The notes beneath the pieces are model-generated. The model was given only the letters and a program-made list of their open reading frames with translations, searched no databases and had not been told where the DNA came from. The translations under genes and the position numbers were made by a program. Positions 16,421-24,274 of a stretch of 64,000 nucleotides of DNA are shown piece by piece (position 1 is the first letter of the stretch; each line of letters begins with the position of its first letter). This stretch comes from Lysinibacillus odysseyi 34hs-1 = NBRC 100172 (GTDB taxonomy: Bacteria; Bacillota; Bacilli; Bacillales_A; Planococcaceae): contig NZ_BCVX01000007.1 in the NCBI RefSeq assembly GCF_001591965.1, positions 124,001-188,000 of the forward strand. Reading direction: 5' to 3'.

Positions 16421-17641
16421 CTAATGCTTTGGAAGATATAGCTTTCCTTTATGCATTAACATTCTGTTTTTCGGCAGTCTCGCTATTGCTTCTGCACTGC
16501 AGCTTGCCTCAATAAATACAAAACTAGCGTCCATTCCAACCTGTGGCCACTGTTGCTGCCCCTCTATCGTTAACGGTGTTACCCCTTGCGTAATCAGACT
16601 TAAGCTCCCGCGCAAGGAACGCTCATTTGCCTTTCCTGTATAATCGCAGAAATTATGCAGCTTCTCCAAAATATCGCCGGAAAAATAAGGGCTCCAGGAA
16701 TCATAAAAACCATCACAGCCTAAAGCAACGTTGACTCCTTCTGTTTGCAGCAGATCAATCGGTATGAGCTGATGGTTAATGGATATCGGTATAGTGGACA
16801 TGATTTCTACATCGTGTTCGCCTAGCTTTTTCGCAAACTGCTGTTGCAAACGGGGCGGCAAACCACTTAAGCCAAATGCATGACTGAATGCTGTACGACC
16901 TTTATAGTTTTGCTCCTTCACCATATCCAGCCATTTATCCATCGTATAGAAGCCTACTTGTCCCCTATCATGAAGATGCATATCCACATCTACCTGGCAG
17001 TCCTTTGCTATATCCATCGTCAGTTGTAGTGATTTTTCAATATCGTTATCAATACCTGCTGGATCAAGTGCACCTAAGATTGTGGCACCGCTATTTAATG
17101 CTTGTCTCAATAAGCCAGGCATTTCTTCGTGAGCCAGCAAACCATGTTGGGGAAACGCCACAATTTCATAGGTTACATACTGATCATAGGCTTCCAGCGC
17201 TTTTTTAACACCTTCCAGATTTTTCAGTTTTATAAAAGGATCGATATTGACATGTGTTCGAATATGGTTCACACCGTTATTCAAATGCAATTCAATCATT
17301 GCAGAGGCCCTTTGCATCACCGTTTCGGAAAGTACTTCTAATTCTGCTGCTTCCAGCTCTAATCTTTCCGGTAGGTTATTCACAGGACGGCAAGCTCTCC
17401 ATCCTAGGGAAAGATAGGTTTTATCCAAATGATTATGCATTTCTTTAAATGCAGGAAGTGCAAGCTTTCCTTCCATGTCAATTGAATTTGTCCCAGGCAC
17501 ATTCGATGAAGCAGGTAGGATGTTTTCAATCAATCCTTCTGAAACTTGAATGTGAAATAAACCAGTCTCGGTTTTTATACTGCCATCATCGTATGTGGAC
17601 TCTCCTGTTTCCAGCCGTACATTGCGCACCCATGTTTTCAT
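16421..17641 (-). CDS. Cytosine-deaminase-like amidohydrolase, paralogue 1
   Basis: A 406-residue metal-dependent hydrolase of the CodA/amidohydrolase superfamily. Metal ligands are seen in KEMHNHLDK (His69, His71), DMHLHD (His222), FSHAFG (His254) and GCDGFYDSWSP (Asp310). The segment after His222 reads LHD rather than the CDE of E. coli CodA, so the catalytic acid is shifted or replaced and the substrate need not be cytosine. It shares VAFPQHGLL and the overall plan with the two upstream paralogues. Its ATG overlaps the stop of paralogue 2 by four bases (ATGA), so they are co-translated. AAGGGGG gives the ribosome site. Confidence 0.85.
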   Translation of the reverse strand: MKTWVRNVRLETGESTYDDGSIKTETGLFHIQVSEGLIENILPASSNVPGTNSIDMEGKLALPAFKEMHNHLDKTYLSLGWRACRPVNNLPERLELEAAELEVLSETVMQRASAMIELHLNNGVNHIRTHVNIDPFIKLKNLEGVKKALEAYDQYVTYEIVAFPQHGLLAHEEMPGLLRQALNSGATILGALDPAGIDNDIEKSLQLTMDIAKDCQVDVDMHLHDRGQVGFYTMDKWLDMVKEQNYKGRTAFSHAFGLSGLPPRLQQQFAKKLGEHDVEIMSTIPISINHQLIPIDLLQTEGVNVALGCDGFYDSWSPYFSGDILEKLHNFCDYTGKANERSLRGSLSLITQGVTPLTIEGQQQWPQVGMDASFVFIEASCSAEAIARLPKNRMLMHKGKLYLPKH

Positions 17642-18885
17642 CGGAATTCCCCCTTCAACTCTATCTCTTCTTTATGAATCACTTTTCCTTTTGAGAGGAC
17701 TGTTGAAATAGGACAACGTCTTGCGATTAGATGTGCAGAGCTCACAGCATCTACAAGCAGCGCATTTGCCGTATCTCCAGTTTTCGGCCACTGCTGTTCC
17801 CCTGTAAGATTTAAAGGCGTTATACCGCCCGTAGCGTATTTTAAGGACTGTCCGATGTGCCATTCATCTATGTAGCCAAAGCGCTCTATAAATTGGTTTA
17901 ATTTTTGAATTGTATCCCCGCTTCCAAAAGGCGACCAATGATCCACAAGACTATCATGACCAAATGCCACTTTTACCCCCTTATCATACAAATATTTCAC
18001 AGGGATCGTAATAGGGCCTGCACCAATTGGAATGGTTGTCGTCAAACCAACTTGGTTTGCAGCCATGCGGGTTATTAACGGATTTAATGATTTTTCCGGC
18101 AAATCCGCCAAAGCGAATGCATGACTGATCGTTACGTCCTTTTTAAAAGAGCGTTGTTCCATTTCATTCAAAATAAGTTGAATGTCAAATTCACCTAATG
18201 TGTTTTGTTCATGTAAGTGAATGTCGATGCCAACCCCGTATTTTTCAGCTAATTGAAAGGTTGTTTTGATCACTTCGCTGCTATTGCGGTCTACTAAAGC
18301 AGGATCTACCCCTCCGATATGAGTAGCGCCCATTTGTAATGCCTTTTCCATGATTGTTAAAAACGAAGGTCCGTTACGCAATAACCCGTGCTGAGGGAAT
18401 GCAACGATTTCATACGTGATTTGATCTTGATAACTATCCAGCACACGTTTAACGATGTCTATATGTTTCGTCTCAATTTGTGGATCAACATTCACATGTG
18501 TTCGAATATGCGTATGTCCGTTTTTAATATAATGCTGCACCATCGCGTGTGCTCTATCTTCCGCAACATCCAATTGCTTCGGTAATAAAAGGGCTTCTTC
18601 CTTAAAACGTGAAAAAATACCTTCTGTCGCTATCGTAGGTGCTTTCCATTCTCCGCTGAAATATGTTTTATCAATATGTGTATGCATCTCTTTGAAAGAT
18701 GGAATGAGCAGTTGCATGTTGGCATCTACTACAACGGCATCGTTCACTTCAATCGACGGAGCAATTTCAACAAATATCCCATTTTCAATCAACACATCAA
18801 ATAGTTCCGTTTTTGTCGCTGTGACAAACGATTGCTCATACAGATAGCCTGTTTCCAGACGCACATTCTTTAGTAATAATCGCAA
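17638..18885 (-). CDS. Cytosine-deaminase-like amidohydrolase, paralogue 2 (TTG start)
   Basis: A 415-residue amidohydrolase. Ligand motifs are KEMHTHIDK (His68, His70), DIHLHE, ISHAFAL and FGHDSLVDHWSP. After the third ligand His it has LHEQ, closer to the Glu of CodA than paralogue 1. TTG at 18885 is preceded by AAGGGGAGTG. It is the first gene of the two-gene unit with paralogue 1, and is separated from paralogue 3 by 256 bases containing a GntR-type palindrome, so this pair probably has its own promoter. The retention of divergent active sites suggests different substrates. Confidence 0.85.
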   Translation of the reverse strand: MRLLLKNVRLETGYLYEQSFVTATKTELFDVLIENGIFVEIAPSIEVNDAVVVDANMQLLIPSFKEMHTHIDKTYFSGEWKAPTIATEGIFSRFKEEALLLPKQLDVAEDRAHAMVQHYIKNGHTHIRTHVNVDPQIETKHIDIVKRVLDSYQDQITYEIVAFPQHGLLRNGPSFLTIMEKALQMGATHIGGVDPALVDRNSSEVIKTTFQLAEKYGVGIDIHLHEQNTLGEFDIQLILNEMEQRSFKKDVTISHAFALADLPEKSLNPLITRMAANQVGLTTTIPIGAGPITIPVKYLYDKGVKVAFGHDSLVDHWSPFGSGDTIQKLNQFIERFGYIDEWHIGQSLKYATGGITPLNLTGEQQWPKTGDTANALLVDAVSSAHLIARRCPISTVLSKGKVIHKEEIELKGEFR

Positions 18886-18947
18886 AAAAACACTCCCCTT
18901 TTACTCCGCAGTTCGTTTATGATAGATAAAGGCTAATACTAGCTGCC

Positions 18948-18980
18948 TGACTTAAAGAAACATCCCTTCAAGTTAAGTCA
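18948..18980. promoter_or_regulatory. Spaced inverted repeat ahead of the amidohydrolase pair
   Basis: TGACTTAA (18948-18955) and TTAAGTCA (18973-18980), perfect eight-base arms 17 bases apart, 63-95 bases before the TTG at 18885. Possibly a regulator site or promoter-flanking dyad. Confidence 0.4.
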
Positions 18981-19037
18981 CTACTATATTCGATACTGAC
19001 TATGTATAGTTTGACTTTCAAAAACAAATATAAGTAT

Positions 19038-19071
19038 GTCTTTGAACACTTGTATACAAGTATCCAAAGAC
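19038..19071. promoter_or_regulatory. 34-bp dyad with a GntR-type core operator
   Basis: The core ACTTGTATACAAGT (19048-19061) is a perfect 14-base palindrome matching the Bacillus GntR operator core. It is flanked at three bases on each side by GTCTTTG (19038-19044) and CAAAGAC (19065-19071), which are also perfect complements about the same centre. It lies between amidohydrolase paralogues 3 and 2. No FadR/GntR-subfamily regulator is encoded nearby. Confidence 0.65.
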
Positions 19072-19141
19072 AAAGGCTATATTATTTTCTTCGCAAAAAG
19101 TATAGTTTCCTAATTCCGGTACACTATGCAGCTAACTGTTT

Positions 19142-20377
19142 TTAATAGGCTCCAAGTGAACCTGAAGTCAATTCTCCATTGAATATTGTAGCTGCTCGCC
19201 TCGATCTGCGAGCAACAGCTTCAGCAGAACAGGATGCTTCGACCAAAACTAGATTTGCTTCGTCGCCGATCTTTGGCCATACTTGTCTACCTTCCTGATC
19301 CAGCGTTGTTTTGCCGCCCGTAATATAATAAAGTGCCTGTGACAGTGAACGCTCATCCACCCAATGAGAAATCTCGGCCAAACGCCCAACGCGTTCTAGT
19401 ATATCGCCATTGCCGAAGGGTGACCACACATCAAAAATGTTATCGCACCCAACAGCAACCGGTACGCCATGCTTACGCAATAAGCCCATTGGAGGGAATT
19501 TACGATTAATCGGTATGCTGGAGATAATCGTGATCCCCGCATCAGCAAGTAGGTCAGCCATTTCTTCAGCTTGGGTTAATGGGATATCTCCGAGTCCAAA
19601 CGCATGGCTAATCGCTACTTTTCCTTGCAAACCCGCTTCTTTTGTTAACTGAGCTAGTCTTTTTATAGTGAAAATCCCTAAATGATTCGGGTCATGCAAA
19701 TGCAGGTCAATACCAGCATTTCCTTCTACAGCTAACTCTACCATCGCTTTTAACGAAGCCTCGATATCCCCGTCTACTGTAGCAGGATCAACCCCACCTA
19801 CAAAACTTGCTCCACTTTTTAGTGCTTCTCTAACTAAATCTCTTGAATCTGTACGTAATAGACCATGCTGTGGAAAGGCAACAATTTCATACGTCAATTT
19901 CCCCTCAAATGTACGTAATGCCTTTTGAACGTTTTCTAAATTCTTTAACCCTATCTCAGGATAAATATCTACATGTGTACGTACATGGGTAACGCCGTAT
20001 GCCACATATGTTTCAAGCAATAATTCCGCACGTTCCTGCGTAGCAGTATCCAAAGAAGGAAGAACTTCTTTTTCAATATCCAAGCGCTCAAAGATATTCC
20101 GGACAGGTGTCACAGGACGCCAACGATCGCCAAGCAATGTTTTGTCCAAATGACAATGTTTTTCCACGAAAGATGGCAGGGCCAATAGCTGTTTCGCATC
20201 AGTCCGGGGCAAATCATCTGCTATCTTCTCGGAAGAAGGAATTATCTTTGCGATTTTCTTATTTTCAATCAATAAATGGAAATTTTCTGAATTCGTTCCC
20301 GTTACAATCCCTTCATCGATTTGATAACCTGTTTCTAAACGTGTATTTGTTAACCAATAAGTAGAGCTCACACACAT
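19142..20377 (-). CDS. Cytosine-deaminase-like amidohydrolase, paralogue 3
   Basis: A 411-residue amidohydrolase with VEKHCHLDK (His74, His76), DLHLHD, ISHAFGLGD and GCDNIFDVWSP. Like paralogue 1 it has LHD after the third ligand. The N- and C-terminal beta-sandwich segments typical of this superfamily are present. Its 5' end faces the divergent LysR gene across 178 bases that hold a 48-bp dyad, the normal layout for a LysR-activated catabolic gene. GGAAAGGATCG precedes the ATG. Substrate unknown: pyrimidine, isocytosine, creatinine or another cyclic amidine are family possibilities. Confidence 0.85.
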   Translation of the reverse strand: MCVSSTYWLTNTRLETGYQIDEGIVTGTNSENFHLLIENKKIAKIIPSSEKIADDLPRTDAKQLLALPSFVEKHCHLDKTLLGDRWRPVTPVRNIFERLDIEKEVLPSLDTATQERAELLLETYVAYGVTHVRTHVDIYPEIGLKNLENVQKALRTFEGKLTYEIVAFPQHGLLRTDSRDLVREALKSGASFVGGVDPATVDGDIEASLKAMVELAVEGNAGIDLHLHDPNHLGIFTIKRLAQLTKEAGLQGKVAISHAFGLGDIPLTQAEEMADLLADAGITIISSIPINRKFPPMGLLRKHGVPVAVGCDNIFDVWSPFGNGDILERVGRLAEISHWVDERSLSQALYYITGGKTTLDQEGRQVWPKIGDEANLVLVEASCSAEAVARRSRRAATIFNGELTSGSLGAY

Positions 20378-20474
20378 CGATCCTTTCCTATATTCATTTA
20401 ATAGTGGCTATAAATTTTTCTCATTCCAGCTTTCACCAACAGCCCTGATATAAATATGCTATCATGATTATAAT

Positions 20475-20522
20475 TATATGAAAAATATTAATAAAATTAG
20501 TTTTATTGATTTTTTTCATATA
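20475..20522. promoter_or_regulatory. 48-bp imperfect palindrome between amidohydrolase 3 and LysR
   Basis: Outer arms TATATGAAAAA and TTTTTTCATATA, inner arms AATAAAA and TTTTATT, all about one centre near 20498. Twenty of 23 positions pair across the whole element. It occupies the divergent promoter region and contains several T-N11-A type LysR half-sites. Confidence 0.65.
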
Positions 20523-20555
20523 CCATTTTCCATTTACTAGTTGGAGAGGATGTCA

Positions 20556-21434
20556 ATGATTGATATTAGGCAGCTACGCTATTTTATTGCCATCGTAGAA
20601 GAGAGGAAAATTTCTGCAGCGGCTAAAAGGCTTCATATGTCTCAACCCCCATTAAGCCAGCAATTAAAAGCAATGGAAGATGAGCTTGGTTCGAAGCTAT
20701 TCGAAAGAAGCGGGAAGTTTTTAGAGCTGACAGAGGCGGGAAAAGCGCTGTATAAGAATGCTTTGAAAATAACCCAGTTGATGGAGGAAACTAAAGCAGA
20801 GGTAAAGGAAGTCGGTAAAGGCGTCAATGGAAGACTTACAATGGGCGTCAATACATTTTCAGTCAGCGGGCTCCCTCAATTACTGGCGCAATTTCAAAAG
20901 CAATACCCAAAGATTACGTATAAAATCCAGCAAAATGAATCTTCCCATCTTTGTCAATTAGTCAGGGACAGAATTGTGGAACTAGCGATTATCCGCTTGC
21001 CTCTCAATCTGGACGATTTTTCTGTACTTCATCTATGTAATGAGCCATTTTGTTTCATCACGTCGAAGAAGCGAACATTAGATGTTCAAGAGGTAACACT
21101 AGATGAAATTCAAAAGTATCCTCTTCTTTTTCCAAGTACGGAGGGACTAGGTGTGCATTACTTGATTGTTGAAGCTTTTTCCCGGGCTAATCTACACCCA
21201 GCAATTGCTGGTGAGTGTTCAGATATTAGCCTTTTGCTGGATCTTGTCGCCTCTGACTTTGCCGCATCCATTGTTCCGGAAACCATCCTTAAAACATATC
21301 GCGGACATGACATTAATGCTTACCAGATAACAAAAGCAGCAGGGTTGTCCGGATCAGTCGGATTAATATGGCTGAAAGACCACAGCTTGTCGCAGGCGGC
21401 ACAGAACTTTCTCGAGATGATCCAAAAAACGTAA
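20556..21434 (+). CDS. LysR-family transcriptional regulator of the amidohydrolase cluster
   Basis: A 292-residue LTTR. The helix-turn-helix is at the N-terminus (MIDIRQLRYFIAIVEERKIS, AAAKRLHMSQPPLSQQLKAM, EDELGSKLFERS), then a linker helix and a periplasmic-binding-protein-like sensor domain. GGAGAGGA lies six bases before the ATG at 20556; the TTG at 20541 overlaps that ribosome site and is rejected. Divergent orientation to amidohydrolase 3 and the large dyad between them suggest it activates that gene in response to its substrate. A terminator follows. Confidence 0.9.
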   Translation: MIDIRQLRYFIAIVEERKISAAAKRLHMSQPPLSQQLKAMEDELGSKLFERSGKFLELTEAGKALYKNALKITQLMEETKAEVKEVGKGVNGRLTMGVNTFSVSGLPQLLAQFQKQYPKITYKIQQNESSHLCQLVRDRIVELAIIRLPLNLDDFSVLHLCNEPFCFITSKKRTLDVQEVTLDEIQKYPLLFPSTEGLGVHYLIVEAFSRANLHPAIAGECSDISLLLDLVASDFAASIVPETILKTYRGHDINAYQITKAAGLSGSVGLIWLKDHSLSQAAQNFLEMIQKT

Positions 21435-21448
21435 GAGATCACTAAAAA

Positions 21449-21480
21449 GCTCCCAACTACTTTAGCTGGGAGCCCTATTT
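21449..21480 (+). terminator. Intrinsic terminator of the LysR gene
   Basis: GCTCCCA (21449-21455) and TGGGAGC (21467-21473) with a partly paired loop, followed by CCTATTT; the T-run is weak. Confidence 0.6.
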
Positions 21481-21660
21481 ATGATGGCTGTTCACAAAAG
21501 CTACTCGGCAAGCCTGAAAATACTCTTATTTTCCGTATGCCTTTGACAGCTTCCTAATCATGCTTCTTGACCACTTTTAGCACTGGCCGTAATATAAATC
21601 AAAATCAAATGTTCAAACCACCTTTTTAGCTATTTACAGCTTTGAGGAACCCATCTTTTA

Positions 21661-22281
21661 TCATGATTTAGATCTACTCTTCTCCATCACCTGTGCCATT
21701 TGTTCAGCGTTATGATCATTCTCTCTATAAAGATTCTCTATAATATTTTGGTAGTCTTCATCAGTCCTGTTTTGGCTCAGCTTGTATGCAGCCTGGATGT
21801 CCTTTACGGTAATTTTGAACCCGATAACGCCCTTTACTTGATTGTTTAACAACTGCGGAGATAGTTTTTCCCATAAAACCGGCTTGTTGCGGTGCATTTC
21901 ATATTTTTGCAGCAGCATGGTCAAATCCCGCTCTAACTCTTCTCCATCCAAAATACGGGCCGGGCCATACATATGTACTGCCTGATAATTCCAAGTGGGA
22001 ACATTCTCCTTTTCATACCAAGAGGACGAAATATAAGCATGTGGTCCCTGGAACATGACTAAAACGTCTTCGCAGGCTTCAAATGTTCTCCACTGCGTGT
22101 TTCCAATAGCCATATGTCCGGTTAAAAGGTAAGTATCGCCTTCTTTTATAAGCTGAACCGGTAAATGAGTGGCAATTGGCTTTCCCTGTTCCGTCGTAAC
22201 GATCGTTGCAAACGAATTTTCCTGAACAAAGTCCCATATTTCTTCCGTATTTGATACGCTAAAAAACTTTGGAATATACAT
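21661..22281 (-). CDS. PaiB-like FMN-binding negative regulator
   Basis: A 206-residue split-barrel flavin-binding protein of the PaiB family (Bacillus PaiB is about 207 residues). Typical segments are MYIPKFFSV at the start, ATHLPVQL, LLTGHMAIGNTQW, VLVMFQGPHAYISSSWY and VPTWNYQAVHMYG, followed by the C-terminal helical tail. PaiB was described as a repressor of sporulation and protease genes, though an enzymatic FMN role is also possible. It is third in a MarR-PaiA-PaiB operon with 22-base gaps. Confidence 0.9.
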   Translation of the reverse strand: MYIPKFFSVSNTEEIWDFVQENSFATIVTTEQGKPIATHLPVQLIKEGDTYLLTGHMAIGNTQWRTFEACEDVLVMFQGPHAYISSSWYEKENVPTWNYQAVHMYGPARILDGEELERDLTMLLQKYEMHRNKPVLWEKLSPQLLNNQVKGVIGFKITVKDIQAAYKLSQNRTDEDYQNIIENLYRENDHNAEQMAQVMEKSRSKS

Positions 22282-22303
22282 AGTTATCCACCCTTCGGAA
22301 AAG

Positions 22304-22828
<525 letters not shown>

Positions 22829-22844
22829 TTACGCTCCTGTAACA

Positions 22845-23297
22845 TCAATAGTTTCTTTTATTTCCCTTTTTAACATATTCCCAGTCTTTTTCTACGTTTT
22901 TTCTTACTCTCTGCAGTAGATTATACATAAGGTCTGCTTCTTCCTCGGAAAAACCTTCTAATGCCATCCGGTCCGAATAGTCATGTTCCTTTTTTATAAA
23001 AGGATAGATCATTTTAGCTTTTTCGGTAGGAAATAGCTTTTTGATTTTTTTGTTTTGCTGATCTTCCTTCTTCTCGATAAACCCATTCATCTCTAGCTTC
23101 TTTATGGCACGGGCTGCTGTAGTACGGTCGACTTTTATCATTTCTGCTACCTTTTCTTGAATGACGCCCGGATTTTCGCAAATCCGCACAACATACAGGT
23201 ACTGTCCTTTTGTCAGGTCATACTCCTTAAATTCTATATTGCTGATGGAATCTAATGCCCGCGCAATCATGCCGATTTCCCGAAGTATTTCTTTCAT
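22845..23297 (-). CDS. MarR-family repressor of the PaiAB operon
   Basis: A 150-residue winged-helix regulator. The recognition region is VIQEKVAEMIKVDRTTAARA, the wing is KKEDQQNKKIKKLFPTEKAK, and N- and C-terminal helices form the dimer interface. It is first in the operon. A perfect 26-base palindrome begins 16 bases upstream of its start and a near-copy of its core lies 24 bases further, so autorepression is likely. GAGGTAGTT lies just before the ATG. Effector unknown; polyamines are a fair guess from the operon. Confidence 0.9.
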   Translation of the reverse strand: MKEILREIGMIARALDSISNIEFKEYDLTKGQYLYVVRICENPGVIQEKVAEMIKVDRTTAARAIKKLEMNGFIEKKEDQQNKKIKKLFPTEKAKMIYPFIKKEHDYSDRMALEGFSEEEADLMYNLLQRVRKNVEKDWEYVKKGNKRNY

Positions 23298-23312
23298 AAC
23301 TACCTCCTTAAC

Positions 23313-23338
23313 AGTTTTGTTGTAAATACAACAAAACT
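23313..23338. promoter_or_regulatory. Perfect 26-bp MarR operator palindrome
   Basis: AGTTTTGTTGTA (23313-23324), two central bases, and TACAACAAAACT (23327-23338) are exact complements, just upstream of the MarR start codon. Confidence 0.8.
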
Positions 23339-23362
23339 ACATTTTAAATTTACCGTAAATTC

Positions 23363-23376
23363 GTTGCATTTACAAC
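23363..23376. promoter_or_regulatory. Second MarR operator
   Basis: GTTGCATTTACAAC matches the core GTTGTAAATACAAC of the main palindrome at all but three central bases, 24 bases away; probably a second, weaker site. Confidence 0.55.
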
Positions 23377-23452
23377 AATATTTTTGTTGGCGAGCTATAA
23401 ATATCTCGTAATCCTTTTCAATTCAGTGCTTTTATAAAGAGCGTAGGAGAGA

Positions 23453-23851
23453 TTATAGACTGTTTATGCTCATTCCCTCAAAAAGTGCTAACTTTTGGGA
23501 ACGGGAAAGAAATTGCGTCATTTCAATTTCCTGATATCTGAACAAGACACGCGTTTCGTCCATCATAATGGGTTCTGTCAGTAATTTTGGATTGGATTTT
23601 ATGCGGTTGTACAGCTCATTAATAGTGAGCTTATCTATTTCCTGCTGAAGTGCTATTCCAGCCTTTGATCGAGTTGATAAAAACTCAAGATGGCCGGGTT
23701 CGGTATAATAGAGGAATTTCAGAAAGTAGTCATAAAGGAATGGTCGTTGTCGTAAATCGTATAACTCATAAGGTACATCGTGTTTAGTAAACCACTCTAT
23801 CGCTTTCTTCGTATTTGCTTTTTGTGAATGGGAAAATATCTTTACGGTCAT
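23453..23851 (-). CDS. Spx/ArsC-family protein lacking the redox cysteines
   Basis: A 132-residue thioredoxin-fold protein of the ArsC/Spx family. The start MTVKIFSHSQKANTKKAIEW aligns with the beta-alpha unit where Spx has CxxC and MgsR-like proteins have a cysteine, but here the positions are Ser and Lys and the whole protein has no cysteine. Later elements fit the family: YELYDLRQRPF, TINELYNRIKSNPKLLTEPI and a final helix. It may bind RNA polymerase without redox control, or be degenerate. AGGTG precedes the ATG at 23851; an upstream in-frame ATG at 23890 lacks a ribosome site. Confidence 0.6.
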   Translation of the reverse strand: MTVKIFSHSQKANTKKAIEWFTKHDVPYELYDLRQRPFLYDYFLKFLYYTEPGHLEFLSTRSKAGIALQQEIDKLTINELYNRIKSNPKLLTEPIMMDETRVLFRYQEIEMTQFLSRSQKLALFEGMSINSL

Positions 23852-24119
23852 TTTATTCACCTGCCTATCAAAATAGTAAAAGGCAGACAATTCGCCTGCC
23901 CCCAGTTTATTATCCAGTCGATTCTTCTCACTCTGTACTACCTTTATAAAGGTTCGTCCACTAATTACTGACGTTATTAGCTGTTCATCTTGTTCCGGCG
24001 AATTCCATAAAAATATAGCTTTATGATATCTGATTATGTTATTCGTCTAGTAAGCACAGCTTTTCCTACAAACTATCACGTTATACTTTAACTATAACGT
24101 TTCAGTTATTAGCTGTCTA

Positions 24120-24266
24120 TTATTTACTCTTTTCTGTCACAAAATGCTCAAACCTTTTCCCCGCCACGCCAGGTTTTTCATGAGTCATACCGGTTTTACG
24201 TAAGTGTTGGATTCCAGCCAAAAAAGCAGCCTCTCTATCGGAAAGGCTGCCTTGGTAAATACAGTT
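24120..24266 (-). pseudogene. Possible start-less coding remnant (48 codons)
   Basis: One minus-strand frame reads SLSDREAAFLAGIQHLRKTG then MTHEKPGVAGKRFEHFVTEK to a stop, with convincingly protein-like composition but no start. It overlaps the terminator of the SLH-hydrolase gene in its first third, so part of the resemblance may be chance. Family not recognised. The remaining sequence between 23890 and 24120 shows no gene. Confidence 0.3.
24220..24252 (-). terminator. Intrinsic terminator of the SLH-hydrolase gene
   Basis: GCAGCC (24226-24231) and GGCTGC (24245-24250) extended by partial pairing; on the minus strand TTTTTT follows. Confidence 0.85.
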
Positions 24267-24274
24267 TTAAACTA

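Noticed and set aside
16290-16430. A minus-strand frame ending NRAKALFQLLKKTD after the amidohydrolase stop
   Set aside because: The composition is suggestive, but the frame also runs back through the real gene as a shadow, other frames look equally plausible, and no start is present.
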